From JANMQK01 sp031370485 (lineage in GTDB: Bacteria; Acidobacteriota; Polarisedimenticolia; Gp22-AA2): a stretch of DNA of 15,744 bases. Each line of letters opens with the position of its first letter. Position 1 is the stretch's first letter. This document shows, one piece after another, positions 7,199-14,432 of the stretch. The DNA is taken from positions 1-15,744 of the forward strand of contig JANMQK010000202.1 of the NCBI GenBank assembly GCA_031370485.1, read 5' to 3'. Below the pieces are notes generated by a model. That model saw nothing but the letters and a program-made list of their open reading frames with translations, did no database searches and was not told the origin of the DNA. The position numbers and the translations under genes are program-made.

Positions 7199-8367
7199 GC
7201 GTTCCCTCCCCGGGCCACGAGATCCTCGGCCACCCGGCGCGCGTGGCTGTCGCATTCCAGGACCTCCTCGATGGAGCCCACCGCCGCGGGGCGATGCCGT
7301 TCGAGGACCGTCTCGACGATTCGCGGGATCCCGAGGAACCCGACCCGGCCGTCAAGGAACGCCTGGACCGCGACCTCGTTGCCGGCGTTCAGGGCGGTAG
7401 GGGCGCTTCCGCCCGCGCGCAGCGCGGCGTACGCGAGGCCGAGGCTGGGGAACCTCTCCCGGTCGACCGGGAAGAACTCGAGCGTCTGCGGCTCGGCGAG
7501 GTCGACCGGCGGGACCGGGCCCGGGAAGCGCTCGGGGTAGCCGAGGGCGTACTGGATTGGCCCCCGCATGTCGGGCACTCCCATCTGGCACATGAGCGAG
7601 CCGTCCACCATCTCCACCATCGAGTGGACGCAGCTCTGGGGATGTATGACGACATCGATCCTGTCGCCGGGAAGACCGAAGAGCCAGTGCGCCTCGATCA
7701 CCTCCAGCCCCTTGTTCATCAGGGTCGCGCTGTCGATGCTGATCTTCTTTCCCATGTCCCACACCGGATGCTTGAGCGCCTCCTCGGGCGCGACCGCGTG
7801 GAGCTTCTCCCGCGGTGTCGTCCGGAATGGCCCGCCCGAGGCCGTCAGGACGAGCCGCCGCACTTCGTCGACCGATTCTCCCCTCAGGCACTGGTGCAGC
7901 GCCGAATGCTCGCTGTCCACGGGGATCAGGCTCCCGCCTGCATCCCGGACGGCCTGCCGCATCAGAGCACCGGCCATCACCAGGCTCTCCTTGTTGGCCA
8001 GCGCAACTGTCTTCCCCGCCTTCAGGGCGTGGTAGGTCGGCCTGAGCCCCGCCGCCCCCACGACCGCCGCCAGGACCAGGTCGGCGGCTTCGTGTCCGGC
8101 CGCGTCCAGGAGCCCCTCGGCCCCCGCCACGAGCTCGGCGCCCGCCTCCCGGGCCGCCGACTTGAGCTCGTCACGTAGCCTTTCATCGCCGATCGCCACG
8201 AGGCGGGGCCGATGCTTCAGCACCTGGCGCGCCAGAAGACCGGAGTTGCGCCCGGCGGCCAGGACCACCACCTCGAACCTGTCCGGGAATCGTTCGATCA
8301 GGTCGAGGGCCTGCACGCCAACCGAGCCCGTCGAGCCCAGGATGGCGACCCCCCGCCGTCGTCCCAC
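7195..8367 (-). CDS. dxr: 1-deoxy-D-xylulose 5-phosphate reductoisomerase
   Basis: The committed enzyme of the MEP isoprenoid pathway: NADPH-dependent rearrangement and reduction of DXP to 2-C-methyl-D-erythritol 4-phosphate. At 390 residues it has the standard length. The NADPH fold starts with ILGSTGSVG (9-17). The metal and substrate residues are present: D151 and E153 in VDSEHSALHQC, SASGGP-type loop as TASGGPFR (175-182), and N218, K219 and E222 in LMNKGLEVIEAHWLF. The start is GTG, placed immediately after the cdsA TGA with no gap (TGAGTG), with GAGGAG inside the cdsA tail as the likely ribosome-binding site. The product feeds undecaprenyl synthesis through UppS in the same operon. Confidence 0.97.
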   Translation of the reverse strand: MGRRRGVAILGSTGSVGVQALDLIERFPDRFEVVVLAAGRNSGLLARQVLKHRPRLVAIGDERLRDELKSAAREAGAELVAGAEGLLDAAGHEAADLVLAAVVGAAGLRPTYHALKAGKTVALANKESLVMAGALMRQAVRDAGGSLIPVDSEHSALHQCLRGESVDEVRRLVLTASGGPFRTTPREKLHAVAPEEALKHPVWDMGKKISIDSATLMNKGLEVIEAHWLFGLPGDRIDVVIHPQSCVHSMVEMVDGSLMCQMGVPDMRGPIQYALGYPERFPGPVPPVDLAEPQTLEFFPVDRERFPSLGLAYAALRAGGSAPTALNAGNEVAVQAFLDGRVGFLGIPRIVETVLERHRPAAVGSIEEVLECDSHARRVAEDLVARGGNA

Positions 8368-9189
8368 TCAGAAGCTCCTCATGGCGAACACGTAATAGTA
8401 GTAGAGGACCGGCCCCGCGTACAGCAGGGAATCCACGCGGTCCAGGATTCCTCCGTGCCCGGGGACGAGCGCGGCGCTGTCCTTCACCCCGGCGCCGCGC
8501 TTCAGCATCGACTCCACCAGGTCTCCGAGCAGCCCGGCCAGGGCGAGAGCCGCGCCGAGGATCAGGCAGTCGGCGAGCGTGAGACGGTTCATGAACCAGG
8601 CCCGCGCCACGAACGCGGCGGCAATCGAGCCAGCCAGCCCTCCGACCGCCCCCTCGATTGTCTTTTTCGGGCTGACCCGGGGCGCGAGCGGATGCCGGCC
8701 CAGGAACGTCCCGATGTAGAAGGCCGCGACATCCCCGCTCCAGACGACCAGGAAGAGCAGGAACACCAGGTCGCTGCCGGTTTCCTCCCCCTTGGGAAAC
8801 TCGTCGAAGCCCCGCAGCCGCAAAAGGTATCCGAAAAGCACCCCGATGAGTGTCGCGCCGAAGAAGGTGGCGGCGACGTCTCCCAGCGCCGGCCGCCAGT
8901 CCCCGCCCCGGCGCAATGAAGCGAGCGGCAGGACGAACAGCCCCACGGCCAGCACTCCCTCAAGCGGGAAGGATCCCGGCCCCGACAGGGGGTTCAGGAT
9001 GAACAGCATGAGCAATGCGCCGAGCAGCAGGTGACACCGGTGCCCCGCCGCCCGCGCCAGCCGGTATACCTCGTACAGCGCGACCATCGCCGCGCTGACG
9101 ATCAGCAGATCGTAGGGCCAGGGGCCCAGCTTTTTTACGATAACCCAGAAGACCGGGAGAAAGATGATCGCCGAGAGGACCCTCTTCAT
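8368..9189 (-). CDS. cdsA: Phosphatidate cytidylyltransferase (CDP-diacylglycerol synthase)
   Basis: Integral inner-membrane enzyme making CDP-diacylglycerol from phosphatidic acid and CTP, the branch point of phospholipid synthesis. The 273-residue protein is a run of hydrophobic helices and ends in the family signature (227-254): SMLKRGAGVKDSA, then PGHGGILDRVDS, carrying the conserved KR, KD, HGG and DRVD residues. RVSPKKTIEGAVGG in the third quarter is the second conserved loop. The ATG at 9189 has GGAG about 7 bases upstream and lies 17 bases after the uppS stop. A longer in-frame extension overlapping uppS lacks hydrophobic or family character and was discarded. Confidence 0.95.
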   Translation of the reverse strand: MKRVLSAIIFLPVFWVIVKKLGPWPYDLLIVSAAMVALYEVYRLARAAGHRCHLLLGALLMLFILNPLSGPGSFPLEGVLAVGLFVLPLASLRRGGDWRPALGDVAATFFGATLIGVLFGYLLRLRGFDEFPKGEETGSDLVFLLFLVVWSGDVAAFYIGTFLGRHPLAPRVSPKKTIEGAVGGLAGSIAAAFVARAWFMNRLTLADCLILGAALALAGLLGDLVESMLKRGAGVKDSAALVPGHGGILDRVDSLLYAGPVLYYYYVFAMRSF

Positions 9190-9206
9190 GCCGGCTCCGG
9201 TGAAAC

Positions 9207-10043
9207 CTAGGCGGTGACCTTGCCCGGGGCAAGCTCGACCGGCTCCGGCGCTTCCCCCACCCGGCCGTAGCGGCGCTCGCGCTTCTGGTAGTCGACGATG
9301 GCGCGGAGGAGCTCCAGCTTCCTGAAATCCGGCCAGAGGGTCTCCGTGACCCACATCTCAGCGTAGGCGATCTGCCAGAGCAGGAAATTGCTGATGCGCA
9401 GCTCCCCCGACGTCCGGATCAGCAGATCGGGATCGGGCTGTCCGGCGGTGTAGAGATAGCCGGCGAACGTGGCCTCGTCGATCGGGCCGGCCCCCGCCAG
9501 CGGCGCCCGGTCGCGCAGGATCCGGTTGCAGGCATCGACGATCTCGGCCCGGCCGCCGTAGGACAGCGCGATGTTGAACAGCAGGCCGGTGTTCTTGCGG
9601 GTCGCCTCCATCCCCGCGAGCAGCTCCTTGCGCACGCTGGGGGCCAGCTCGTCGATGCGGCCAATGACGTTGAAGGCGATGTTGTTTACCTGGAGCGTGT
9701 GCAGCTCCTTCCGGAGGTACTCGCGCAGCAGCGCCATGAGGGTCTCGACCTCGGGCCGGGGGCGCTTCCAGTTCTCGACGGAAAAGGCATACAGGGTCAG
9801 CACCTGGCACCCGAGCCGGGCCGAGGTCTCGACCACCTCGCGCACCGCGGAGATTCCGGCGCGATGCCCGGCGACGCGCGGCAGGCTGCGCATGCGCGCC
9901 CAGCGGCCGTTGCCGTCCATGATGATGGCGATGTGGCGGGGAAGCCGCCCGAAGTCGATCTGCGCGAGGAGGTGCGCCTCGGGAGATCCCTTGGGGATAT
10001 AGCCTTCGAGGTCCTTGCTCAGATTCTTTGCCGGGTGAGACAT
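9207..10043 (-). CDS. uppS: Undecaprenyl diphosphate synthase (cis-prenyltransferase)
   Basis: Cytosolic cis-prenyltransferase that extends farnesyl diphosphate with isopentenyl diphosphate to the C55 carrier for peptidoglycan and polysaccharide synthesis. The catalytic motif IAIIMDGNGRWA (38-49) includes Asp43. GHRAG (59-63), TLYAFSVENWKRP and RTSGELRISNFLLWQ follow in family order. From the ATG at 10043 it is 278 residues, slightly longer than the usual 240-260, owing to an N-terminal extension of about 35 residues. An alternative in-frame ATG at 10079 would add 12 residues. Neither has a strong ribosome-binding site, so the start is uncertain. The gene follows galE after a gap of 56-92 bases, the largest break in this operon. 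Confidence 0.95.
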   Translation of the reverse strand: MSHPAKNLSKDLEGYIPKGSPEAHLLAQIDFGRLPRHIAIIMDGNGRWARMRSLPRVAGHRAGISAVREVVETSARLGCQVLTLYAFSVENWKRPRPEVETLMALLREYLRKELHTLQVNNIAFNVIGRIDELAPSVRKELLAGMEATRKNTGLLFNIALSYGGRAEIVDACNRILRDRAPLAGAGPIDEATFAGYLYTAGQPDPDLLIRTSGELRISNFLLWQIAYAEMWVTETLWPDFRKLELLRAIVDYQKRERRYGRVGEAPEPVELAPGKVTA

Positions 10044-10135
10044 GCCGGGCGAATGACTCCGGTTAGGGCCAAGTCGCATCGTATCACACGGTTCGCGAGA
10101 CGCGCAAACAAGCGTCCCGCGCGGCGGGAGGACCC

Positions 10136-11125
10136 TCAGGAATCGTATCCGCGCGGGTGGTCCTTCAGGAATCGCCAGGCCGACTCGATGATCACGCCGA
10201 GCTCCGCGCGGCGCGGCGTCCAGCCCATCTCCCTCCTGGCCAGGTCGTTCGATGCGACCAGGACCTCGGGATCGCCGGGACGCCGCGGCGACGGCAGGAT
10301 CGCGATCGGCCGCCCGGTCACCCTTCGGGCCGTGTCGATCACCTGGAAGACCGAGTAGCCGGTCGAATTGCCCAGATTGAAGATGCCCAAACGCGGGCGC
10401 TTCGGCCCGTCGAGCCTCTCGAGCGCGCTGGCGTGGGCGTCGGCGAGATCCTCGATGTGCACGTAGTCGCGCACCGCGGTGCCGTCGGGAGTGGCGTAGT
10501 CGGTGCCGTAGACCGGTACCGGCTTCCCCTGGGTGGCCGCCCTGAGAACGGATGGCACGAGGTGGGACTCCGGGTGATGGTCCTCGCCGAGCCGGCCGTC
10601 GCTGGTCGCGCCGGCGGCGTTGAAGTAACGGAGCGCGACGAATTCCATCCCGTGCGCGGCCTGGTACCAGTGGAGCGCCTTCTCGAGCGCCAGCTTGGTC
10701 TCCCCGTAAGGGTTGGTGGGCGAGGTCGGGTGAGCCTCCTGGATCGGGACGGCCACCGGCTCGCCGTAGACGGCCGCCGTGGACGACAGCACGAAACGCA
10801 GAACCCCGTGCCCGCGCATGGTGTCGAGGAGCGCCAGGGAGCGCTCGAGGTTGTTGCGGTAGTAGCGCGCGGGATCCTGCACCGACTCCCCCACCAGGCA
10901 GGAGGCGGCGAGATGGACAACGGCCTCCACCTTGTGGCGGACGAGAATATCGGCGAGCAGCGCACGGTCACCGAAGTCCCCCGTGACCAGCCCCGACCCT
11001 TCCGCGGCCTGGCGGTGGCCGGTGCTCAGATCGTCCAGGATCACGACATCGTGGCCGCCCTCACGCAGCCGGCGCGCCACGACACTCCCCACGTAACCCG
11101 CCCCTCCCGTCACCAGAAGCCTCAC
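10136..11125 (-). CDS. galE: UDP-glucose 4-epimerase
   Basis: NAD-dependent extended short-chain dehydrogenase of 329 residues that interconverts UDP-glucose and UDP-galactose, probably for envelope polysaccharide. The Rossmann motif TGGAGYVG is at 6-13, the catalytic Ser/Thr region SSTAAVYGEP at 114-123 (Thr116 at the key position), and the YxxxK pair is Y140 and K144 in NPYGETK. RYFNAAGA and the DGTAVRDYVHIEDLADAH stretch are typical of GalE rather than of dTDP-glucose dehydratases. The start is GTG, overlapping the truA stop as GTGA, with a perfect AGGAGG (11130-11135) four bases before it. Activity on N-acetylated sugars cannot be excluded. Confidence 0.93.
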   Translation of the reverse strand: MRLLVTGGAGYVGSVVARRLREGGHDVVILDDLSTGHRQAAEGSGLVTGDFGDRALLADILVRHKVEAVVHLAASCLVGESVQDPARYYRNNLERSLALLDTMRGHGVLRFVLSSTAAVYGEPVAVPIQEAHPTSPTNPYGETKLALEKALHWYQAAHGMEFVALRYFNAAGATSDGRLGEDHHPESHLVPSVLRAATQGKPVPVYGTDYATPDGTAVRDYVHIEDLADAHASALERLDGPKRPRLGIFNLGNSTGYSVFQVIDTARRVTGRPIAILPSPRRPGDPEVLVASNDLARREMGWTPRRAELGVIIESAWRFLKDHPRGYDS

Positions 11126-11868
11126 GGCACCTCCTCGTAGAAGACGCGCTCGAGCACGAGCCCCCGCGCTGCCGCGCACGGACCGGCGGCCCGGCGGTCG
11201 CGGGCCTCGATGATTTCCTCCGCCGCCTCCGGGGGGCGCAGGCCCCGCCCGATCTGGATCAGCGTGCCCGCGAGAGTGCGGACCATGTGCTGCAGGAAGC
11301 CGTCGCCGCGCACGCGGTACTCGACGAAATCCCCCCTGCGCTCGATCCGCGACTCGAAGATCGTCCGGCGCGTGTCCTCGAGCCGGACCTGCGCCGGGCA
11401 GAAGGAACGGAAATCGTGCCGGCCCAGGAAGCGACGGGCCGCGTCGCTCATGCTGTCCGTGTCGAGCCGCCCCCGCACCGCCGTGACGAATGGCGCATCG
11501 AACGGCGAGACGACCTCCGCGCAGGCGATGCGGTACACATACTCCTTCGAGCACGCGTCCGCGCGCGAATGGAAATTCTCCGGCGCCTCATCCACCTGCA
11601 TCACCCTGATGTCCTCGGGCAGGATCGCGTTCAGCCCCCGCCGCAGCCCCGCGGAAGGGATGCGCGAAGCGGTCTGGAAGTTTGCCACCTGCCCCCGGGC
11701 GTGCACGCCGGCATCGGTCCGGCCGGCCCCCGCGATCCGCACCCGTTCCTTCAGCATGCGCGTCAGCCGGGCCTCGAGCACACCCTGGATCGTGGGCTGG
11801 CGCGGCTGCACCTGCCATCCGGCGTAGACCGTGCCCACGTAGGCGAGCGTCATCTTCAGATTCCTCAT
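11122..11868 (-). CDS. truA: tRNA pseudouridine(38-40) synthase
   Basis: Modifies uridines 38-40 in the anticodon stem of tRNAs. The 248-residue protein carries the catalytic loop GRTDAGVHARGQV (49-61) with Asp52, the N-terminal LAYVGTVYAGWQ, the conserved FHSRADACSKEYVYRI segment and the C-terminal FLQHMVRTLAGTLIQIGRG, all in family order. The ATG at 11868 has GGAG 10 bases upstream, and a TATAAT (minus strand) lies about 24 bases upstream. It is the first gene of the minus-strand train and overlaps galE by four bases. Confidence 0.97.
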   Translation of the reverse strand: MRNLKMTLAYVGTVYAGWQVQPRQPTIQGVLEARLTRMLKERVRIAGAGRTDAGVHARGQVANFQTASRIPSAGLRRGLNAILPEDIRVMQVDEAPENFHSRADACSKEYVYRIACAEVVSPFDAPFVTAVRGRLDTDSMSDAARRFLGRHDFRSFCPAQVRLEDTRRTIFESRIERRGDFVEYRVRGDGFLQHMVRTLAGTLIQIGRGLRPPEAAEEIIEARDRRAAGPCAAARGLVLERVFYEEVP

Positions 11869-11890
11869 AGCGGGTGTGCTCCGAGCGCGT

Positions 11891-11900
11891 CATTATAATG
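11891..11900. promoter_or_regulatory. Palindromic -10 element, likely truA promoter
   Basis: CATTATAATG reads the same on both strands, so TATAAT is present facing both truA (11897-11892) and the plus-strand gene (11894-11899). The minus-strand copy would start a truA transcript with a leader of roughly 15-20 bases. No recognisable -35 lies at 17 bases on either side, so promoter strength depends on the -10. Symmetric -10 elements are known to give bidirectional transcription in bacteria. Confidence 0.6.
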
Positions 11901-11908
11901 AGTCTGCC

Positions 11909-11939
11909 CCCGGCGGGGGCGGCGGCGGCTCCCGCCGGG
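11909..11939. repeat. 9-bp GC inverted repeat between divergent promoters
   Basis: CCCGGCGGG (11909-11917) and CCCGCCGGG (11931-11939) are perfect inverted arms around a 13-base GC-only-like loop. It sits between the truA-side -10 and the consensus plus-strand promoter. It could be a regulator site or a cruciform/hairpin; chance occurrence in very GC-rich DNA is also possible. Confidence 0.4.
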
Positions 11940-11951
11940 CGAGGCACGCGT

Positions 11952-11980
11952 TTGACGCCCCCCGGAACCGTCTGTATAAT
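11952..11980 (+). promoter_or_regulatory. Sigma70-type promoter for the GWxTD-domain gene
   Basis: TTGACG (11952-11957) and a perfect TATAAT (11975-11980) are separated by exactly 17 bases. Transcription would begin near 11987, in or beside a T6 run (11987-11992), giving a leader of about 35 bases to the ATG at 12024. It is the best promoter match in the window. Confidence 0.8.
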
Positions 11981-12023
11981 CCGACGTTTTTTGGCCGGTC
12001 CGCTTCGGTCGATCGAGGTGAGC

Positions 12024-13508
12024 ATGACGATGCGCCCTGTTGCAGTCCTGATCCTCCTGGCCCTTCTGGGAGCCCCTTCGATGGTCCGGGGCGCGGAGGA
12101 CTACAAGATACCCGACAAGGAGTGGGCGAAGGGGCCGGTGCGCTGGATCATGTCGGACGAGGAGGAGAAGGAATTCAAGCGGCTCCGCACCGACGAGGAG
12201 CGCCAGGCCTACGCGAAGTCCTTCTGGGAGAAGCGCGACCCGACACCGGGAACACCCGAGAACGAGTTCAAGGAGATCTTCTGGAAGCGGGTTGAAGCGG
12301 CCGACAAGTCCTACACGATCAAGACGCTGAACAAGCCGGGCTCCATGACCGACACGGGAAAGGTCTTCCTGCTGCTCGGCCCCCCCAACGGCACAGACCG
12401 CGACTCCCGGAACTACATCACCTGGACCTACGAGCCCAGCACGATCACCGGCATCACGCAGAAAATGGAGCTCCGGTTCGCACCCCAGCAGACCGGGCCC
12501 CTGCTCCTCGACCGCAAGGAGGTCGAGCGCTACGTCGAGGCCCACCCCGAGACCCGCGGCATCGGCTGGAAGCTCCCGGTGATCGCCCAGGCCCCCTCGG
12601 GCGAGGTTCCGTCCGCCCCGGCCGAGGAGGCCAAGGAGGACCTCTCGCAGGAAAGCCAGCGGCAGATTCCGATCCTCGAGGCCGTCCTCGCGAAAGGGTC
12701 GGGGCCGACAGAGGTCCCGTTCAGCCAGTGCCACGACTTCTACGCCGCCGCGGACGGCACAACCCTCGCGGTGATCACCATCGAGTCCCCCCGGGCCGCC
12801 GCCCACGGCGCGGGGGACTCCGCCCTGCGCCCCTTCGCGCGGCTCGCTCCGCAGTCGTCCGAGTGGAAGCCGGTCAATCTCACCGGCGACCTGCCGTTCG
12901 TGCCGGCGCCCCAGGCGGACACGCCCCCGGGCACCTTCGTGTACCAGGCGCGCCGCAACCTGAAACCGGGCGCCTACAGGATCGCGAGCGCGGTCGAGGA
13001 CAAGGTGATTGCCGGCCAGATGGGCACGCTCGTCCAGGACGTGACGGTGCCCGACTTCAGCGACAAGCGCTTCGAGATGAGTTCCATCGCGCTGCTCGCG
13101 GCGTTCACACCCCTGGAAGCCAGCGTCGGCCCCGACGAGCAGCCGCACGTCGCCGGCCCTTACGTCCTGGGTGGTTTCCGGCTGGTGCCGCGCGCCATTC
13201 ATACACTGGCGAAGAGCGATGCGCTCTCCTACTACTACCAGGTCTACAACCCGGTCCTGGATCCGGCCACCGGCCGGCCCAGCCTCGAGGCGACCTACTC
13301 CTTCTTCCTCAAGGAGGGGGGGGCCTGGAAGCCGTTCCGCAAGCCCCTGGTGAAGCCGCTGAACCAGGTCGAGCTCTACTCGATCGACCTGAAGGACCTG
13401 CTCCGTCCCGAGCCGATTCTCCCCGCCGAATTCAAGATGCAGGTAAAGGTGGCCGACAAGATCGGCGGCAAGACGCTCGAGCGCGAGGTCGCATTTACCG
13501 TCCGCTGA
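12024..13508 (+). CDS. Exported GWxTD-domain protein of unknown function
   Basis: A complete 494-residue protein. Residues 1-24 form a signal peptide (MRPV then a hydrophobic run ending MVRGAED). The N-terminal part is the GWxTD domain: WIMSDEEEKEFKRLRTDEER (41-60), then FWEKRDPTPGTPENEFKE (67-84), then GSMTDTGKVFLLLGPPNG (106-123). The name-giving GWxTD here reads GSMTD, with the Trp replaced. The remainder is beta-rich, ending with a segment YYQVYNPVLDP and a final immunoglobulin-like stretch. The family is common in Acidobacteria, Gemmatimonadetes and related phyla; its function is not established and none is claimed. The ATG at 12024 follows GAGG with a 5-base spacer and a strong promoter. 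The earlier open frame back to 11874 crosses the promoter region and was rejected. It ends 12 bases from the converging LD-carboxypeptidase gene. Confidence 0.88.
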   Translation: MTMRPVAVLILLALLGAPSMVRGAEDYKIPDKEWAKGPVRWIMSDEEEKEFKRLRTDEERQAYAKSFWEKRDPTPGTPENEFKEIFWKRVEAADKSYTIKTLNKPGSMTDTGKVFLLLGPPNGTDRDSRNYITWTYEPSTITGITQKMELRFAPQQTGPLLLDRKEVERYVEAHPETRGIGWKLPVIAQAPSGEVPSAPAEEAKEDLSQESQRQIPILEAVLAKGSGPTEVPFSQCHDFYAAADGTTLAVITIESPRAAAHGAGDSALRPFARLAPQSSEWKPVNLTGDLPFVPAPQADTPPGTFVYQARRNLKPGAYRIASAVEDKVIAGQMGTLVQDVTVPDFSDKRFEMSSIALLAAFTPLEASVGPDEQPHVAGPYVLGGFRLVPRAIHTLAKSDALSYYYQVYNPVLDPATGRPSLEATYSFFLKEGGAWKPFRKPLVKPLNQVELYSIDLKDLLRPEPILPAEFKMQVKVADKIGGKTLEREVAFTVR

Positions 13509-13520
13509 CGCGGGAATCGA

Positions 13521-14432
13521 TCAGTCGCGCACGGAGCAGAGCAGGCCCCCGCTCGTGTCGAGCCTCACCCGTCTCCCGAGGGGCAGCGTGATCTTCCCGG
13601 CGCAATGCCCGGCCGGCAGGTCGAGAACCACCGGGTAGGTCGTGCCGGCAAGGTGCGCGGCCAGTATCTCCTCCAGGGGCACGTCGTTCGCCGGGTCCTT
13701 CGCCCGGCAGTTCACCAGCCGCCCGACCACCATTCCCCGCAGACCTTCGAGACGGCCCGCCAGGCGGAGTTGCCCGAGCATCCGGTCGATGCGCCAGGGC
13801 TCCTCGTTCACTTCCTCCCAGAACAGGATCGACCCGGCGGTCGGAAACTCGAAAGGGGTCCCCACGAGGCTGACGATGAGCGACAGGCACCCTCCCACGA
13901 GCGGCCCCTCCCCCGCGCCGGGGCGCAACACCGCGCCGGCGTCGAAGGACTGCTCGAAGTCGCCACCCGCCGAGAGGAGGGTCTTCCAGAGCGCCGCTTC
14001 GTCGAATGACGCGGCGTCCCCGAGGCCCGCGATCATCGGTCCGTGGAACGTGACGAGACGCATCGCCCGGTAGGCCGCGGCCTGCAGCACGGTCATATCG
14101 CTGTAGCCGATGAGCGCCTTGGGATGGCGCCTCAGGGGCTCCATGTCGAGCCGGGAGACGACCCGCGCGCTTCCGTAGCCGCCGCGCGCGAACCAGACCG
14201 CGCTCAAGGAGGGGTCGGAGAGAAGACGATCGAGATCTCCCAATCGAGCGGGGTCCTCCCCGGCCAGGTAGGCGCGCCGGTCGGTGACATGCTCCCCCGG
14301 CACCGGCTCGAATCCCCGCGCTTTCAGGTACGCCAGCCCGCGCTCCAGGTCCTCCGCGCGGACCGGCCCCGCGGGGGCCGCGATCCCGATGCGATCGCCC
14401 GGCACGAGCGGCGGCGGCACAAGGCATTTCAT
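13521..14432 (-). CDS. S66-family LD-carboxypeptidase
   Basis: A serine peptidase of 303 residues, the family's usual length. LdcA members remove the terminal D-alanine from the murein tetrapeptide during peptidoglycan recycling; MccF members cleave microcin C7-like peptides. The family's catalytic set is visible: Ser111 in LIGYSDMTV, Glu206 in LFWEEVNEEPWRIDRML, and His276 in LPAGHCAGKITLPLG. ARGGYGSAR (82-90) is the conserved loop before the nucleophile. No signal peptide is seen, fitting cytoplasmic recycling. The start ATG overlaps the stop of the upstream M20 gene as ATGA. The LdcA role is preferred over MccF on commonness; sequence alone does not separate them. Confidence 0.92.
   Translation of the reverse strand: MKCLVPPPLVPGDRIGIAAPAGPVRAEDLERGLAYLKARGFEPVPGEHVTDRRAYLAGEDPARLGDLDRLLSDPSLSAVWFARGGYGSARVVSRLDMEPLRRHPKALIGYSDMTVLQAAAYRAMRLVTFHGPMIAGLGDAASFDEAALWKTLLSAGGDFEQSFDAGAVLRPGAGEGPLVGGCLSLIVSLVGTPFEFPTAGSILFWEEVNEEPWRIDRMLGQLRLAGRLEGLRGMVVGRLVNCRAKDPANDVPLEEILAAHLAGTTYPVVLDLPAGHCAGKITLPLGRRVRLDTSGGLLCSVRD

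Larger units (their letters stand above)
11869..12023. other. Divergent intergenic region between truA and the GWxTD gene
   Basis: This 155-base region separates truA (minus) from the GWxTD gene (plus). It contains a palindromic -10 element, a 9-bp GC inverted repeat and a near-consensus promoter, listed separately. Confidence 0.8.

Noticed and set aside
5840..7540. Plus-strand open frame of 566 codons antisense to rseP and the dxr end
   Set aside because: Same low-complexity charged composition; the opposite strand encodes clear RseP and Dxr motifs.
10081..10090. Possible extended -10 (TGTGATACG, minus strand) just before the upstream uppS ATG
   Set aside because: The hexamer matches the consensus poorly and no -35 lies at proper spacing.
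10103..10133. Possible intrinsic terminator between galE and uppS on the minus strand (5-bp CCCGC/GCGGG stem, then TTGTTT)
   Set aside because: The stem is short with a 3-base loop and a bulge, and the T tract is broken; too weak to call in DNA of this GC content.
11865..13202. Minus-strand open frame of 445 codons antisense to the GWxTD gene
   Set aside because: It overlaps the truA start and the promoter region, and the plus strand has the signal peptide, domain motifs and promoter of a real gene.
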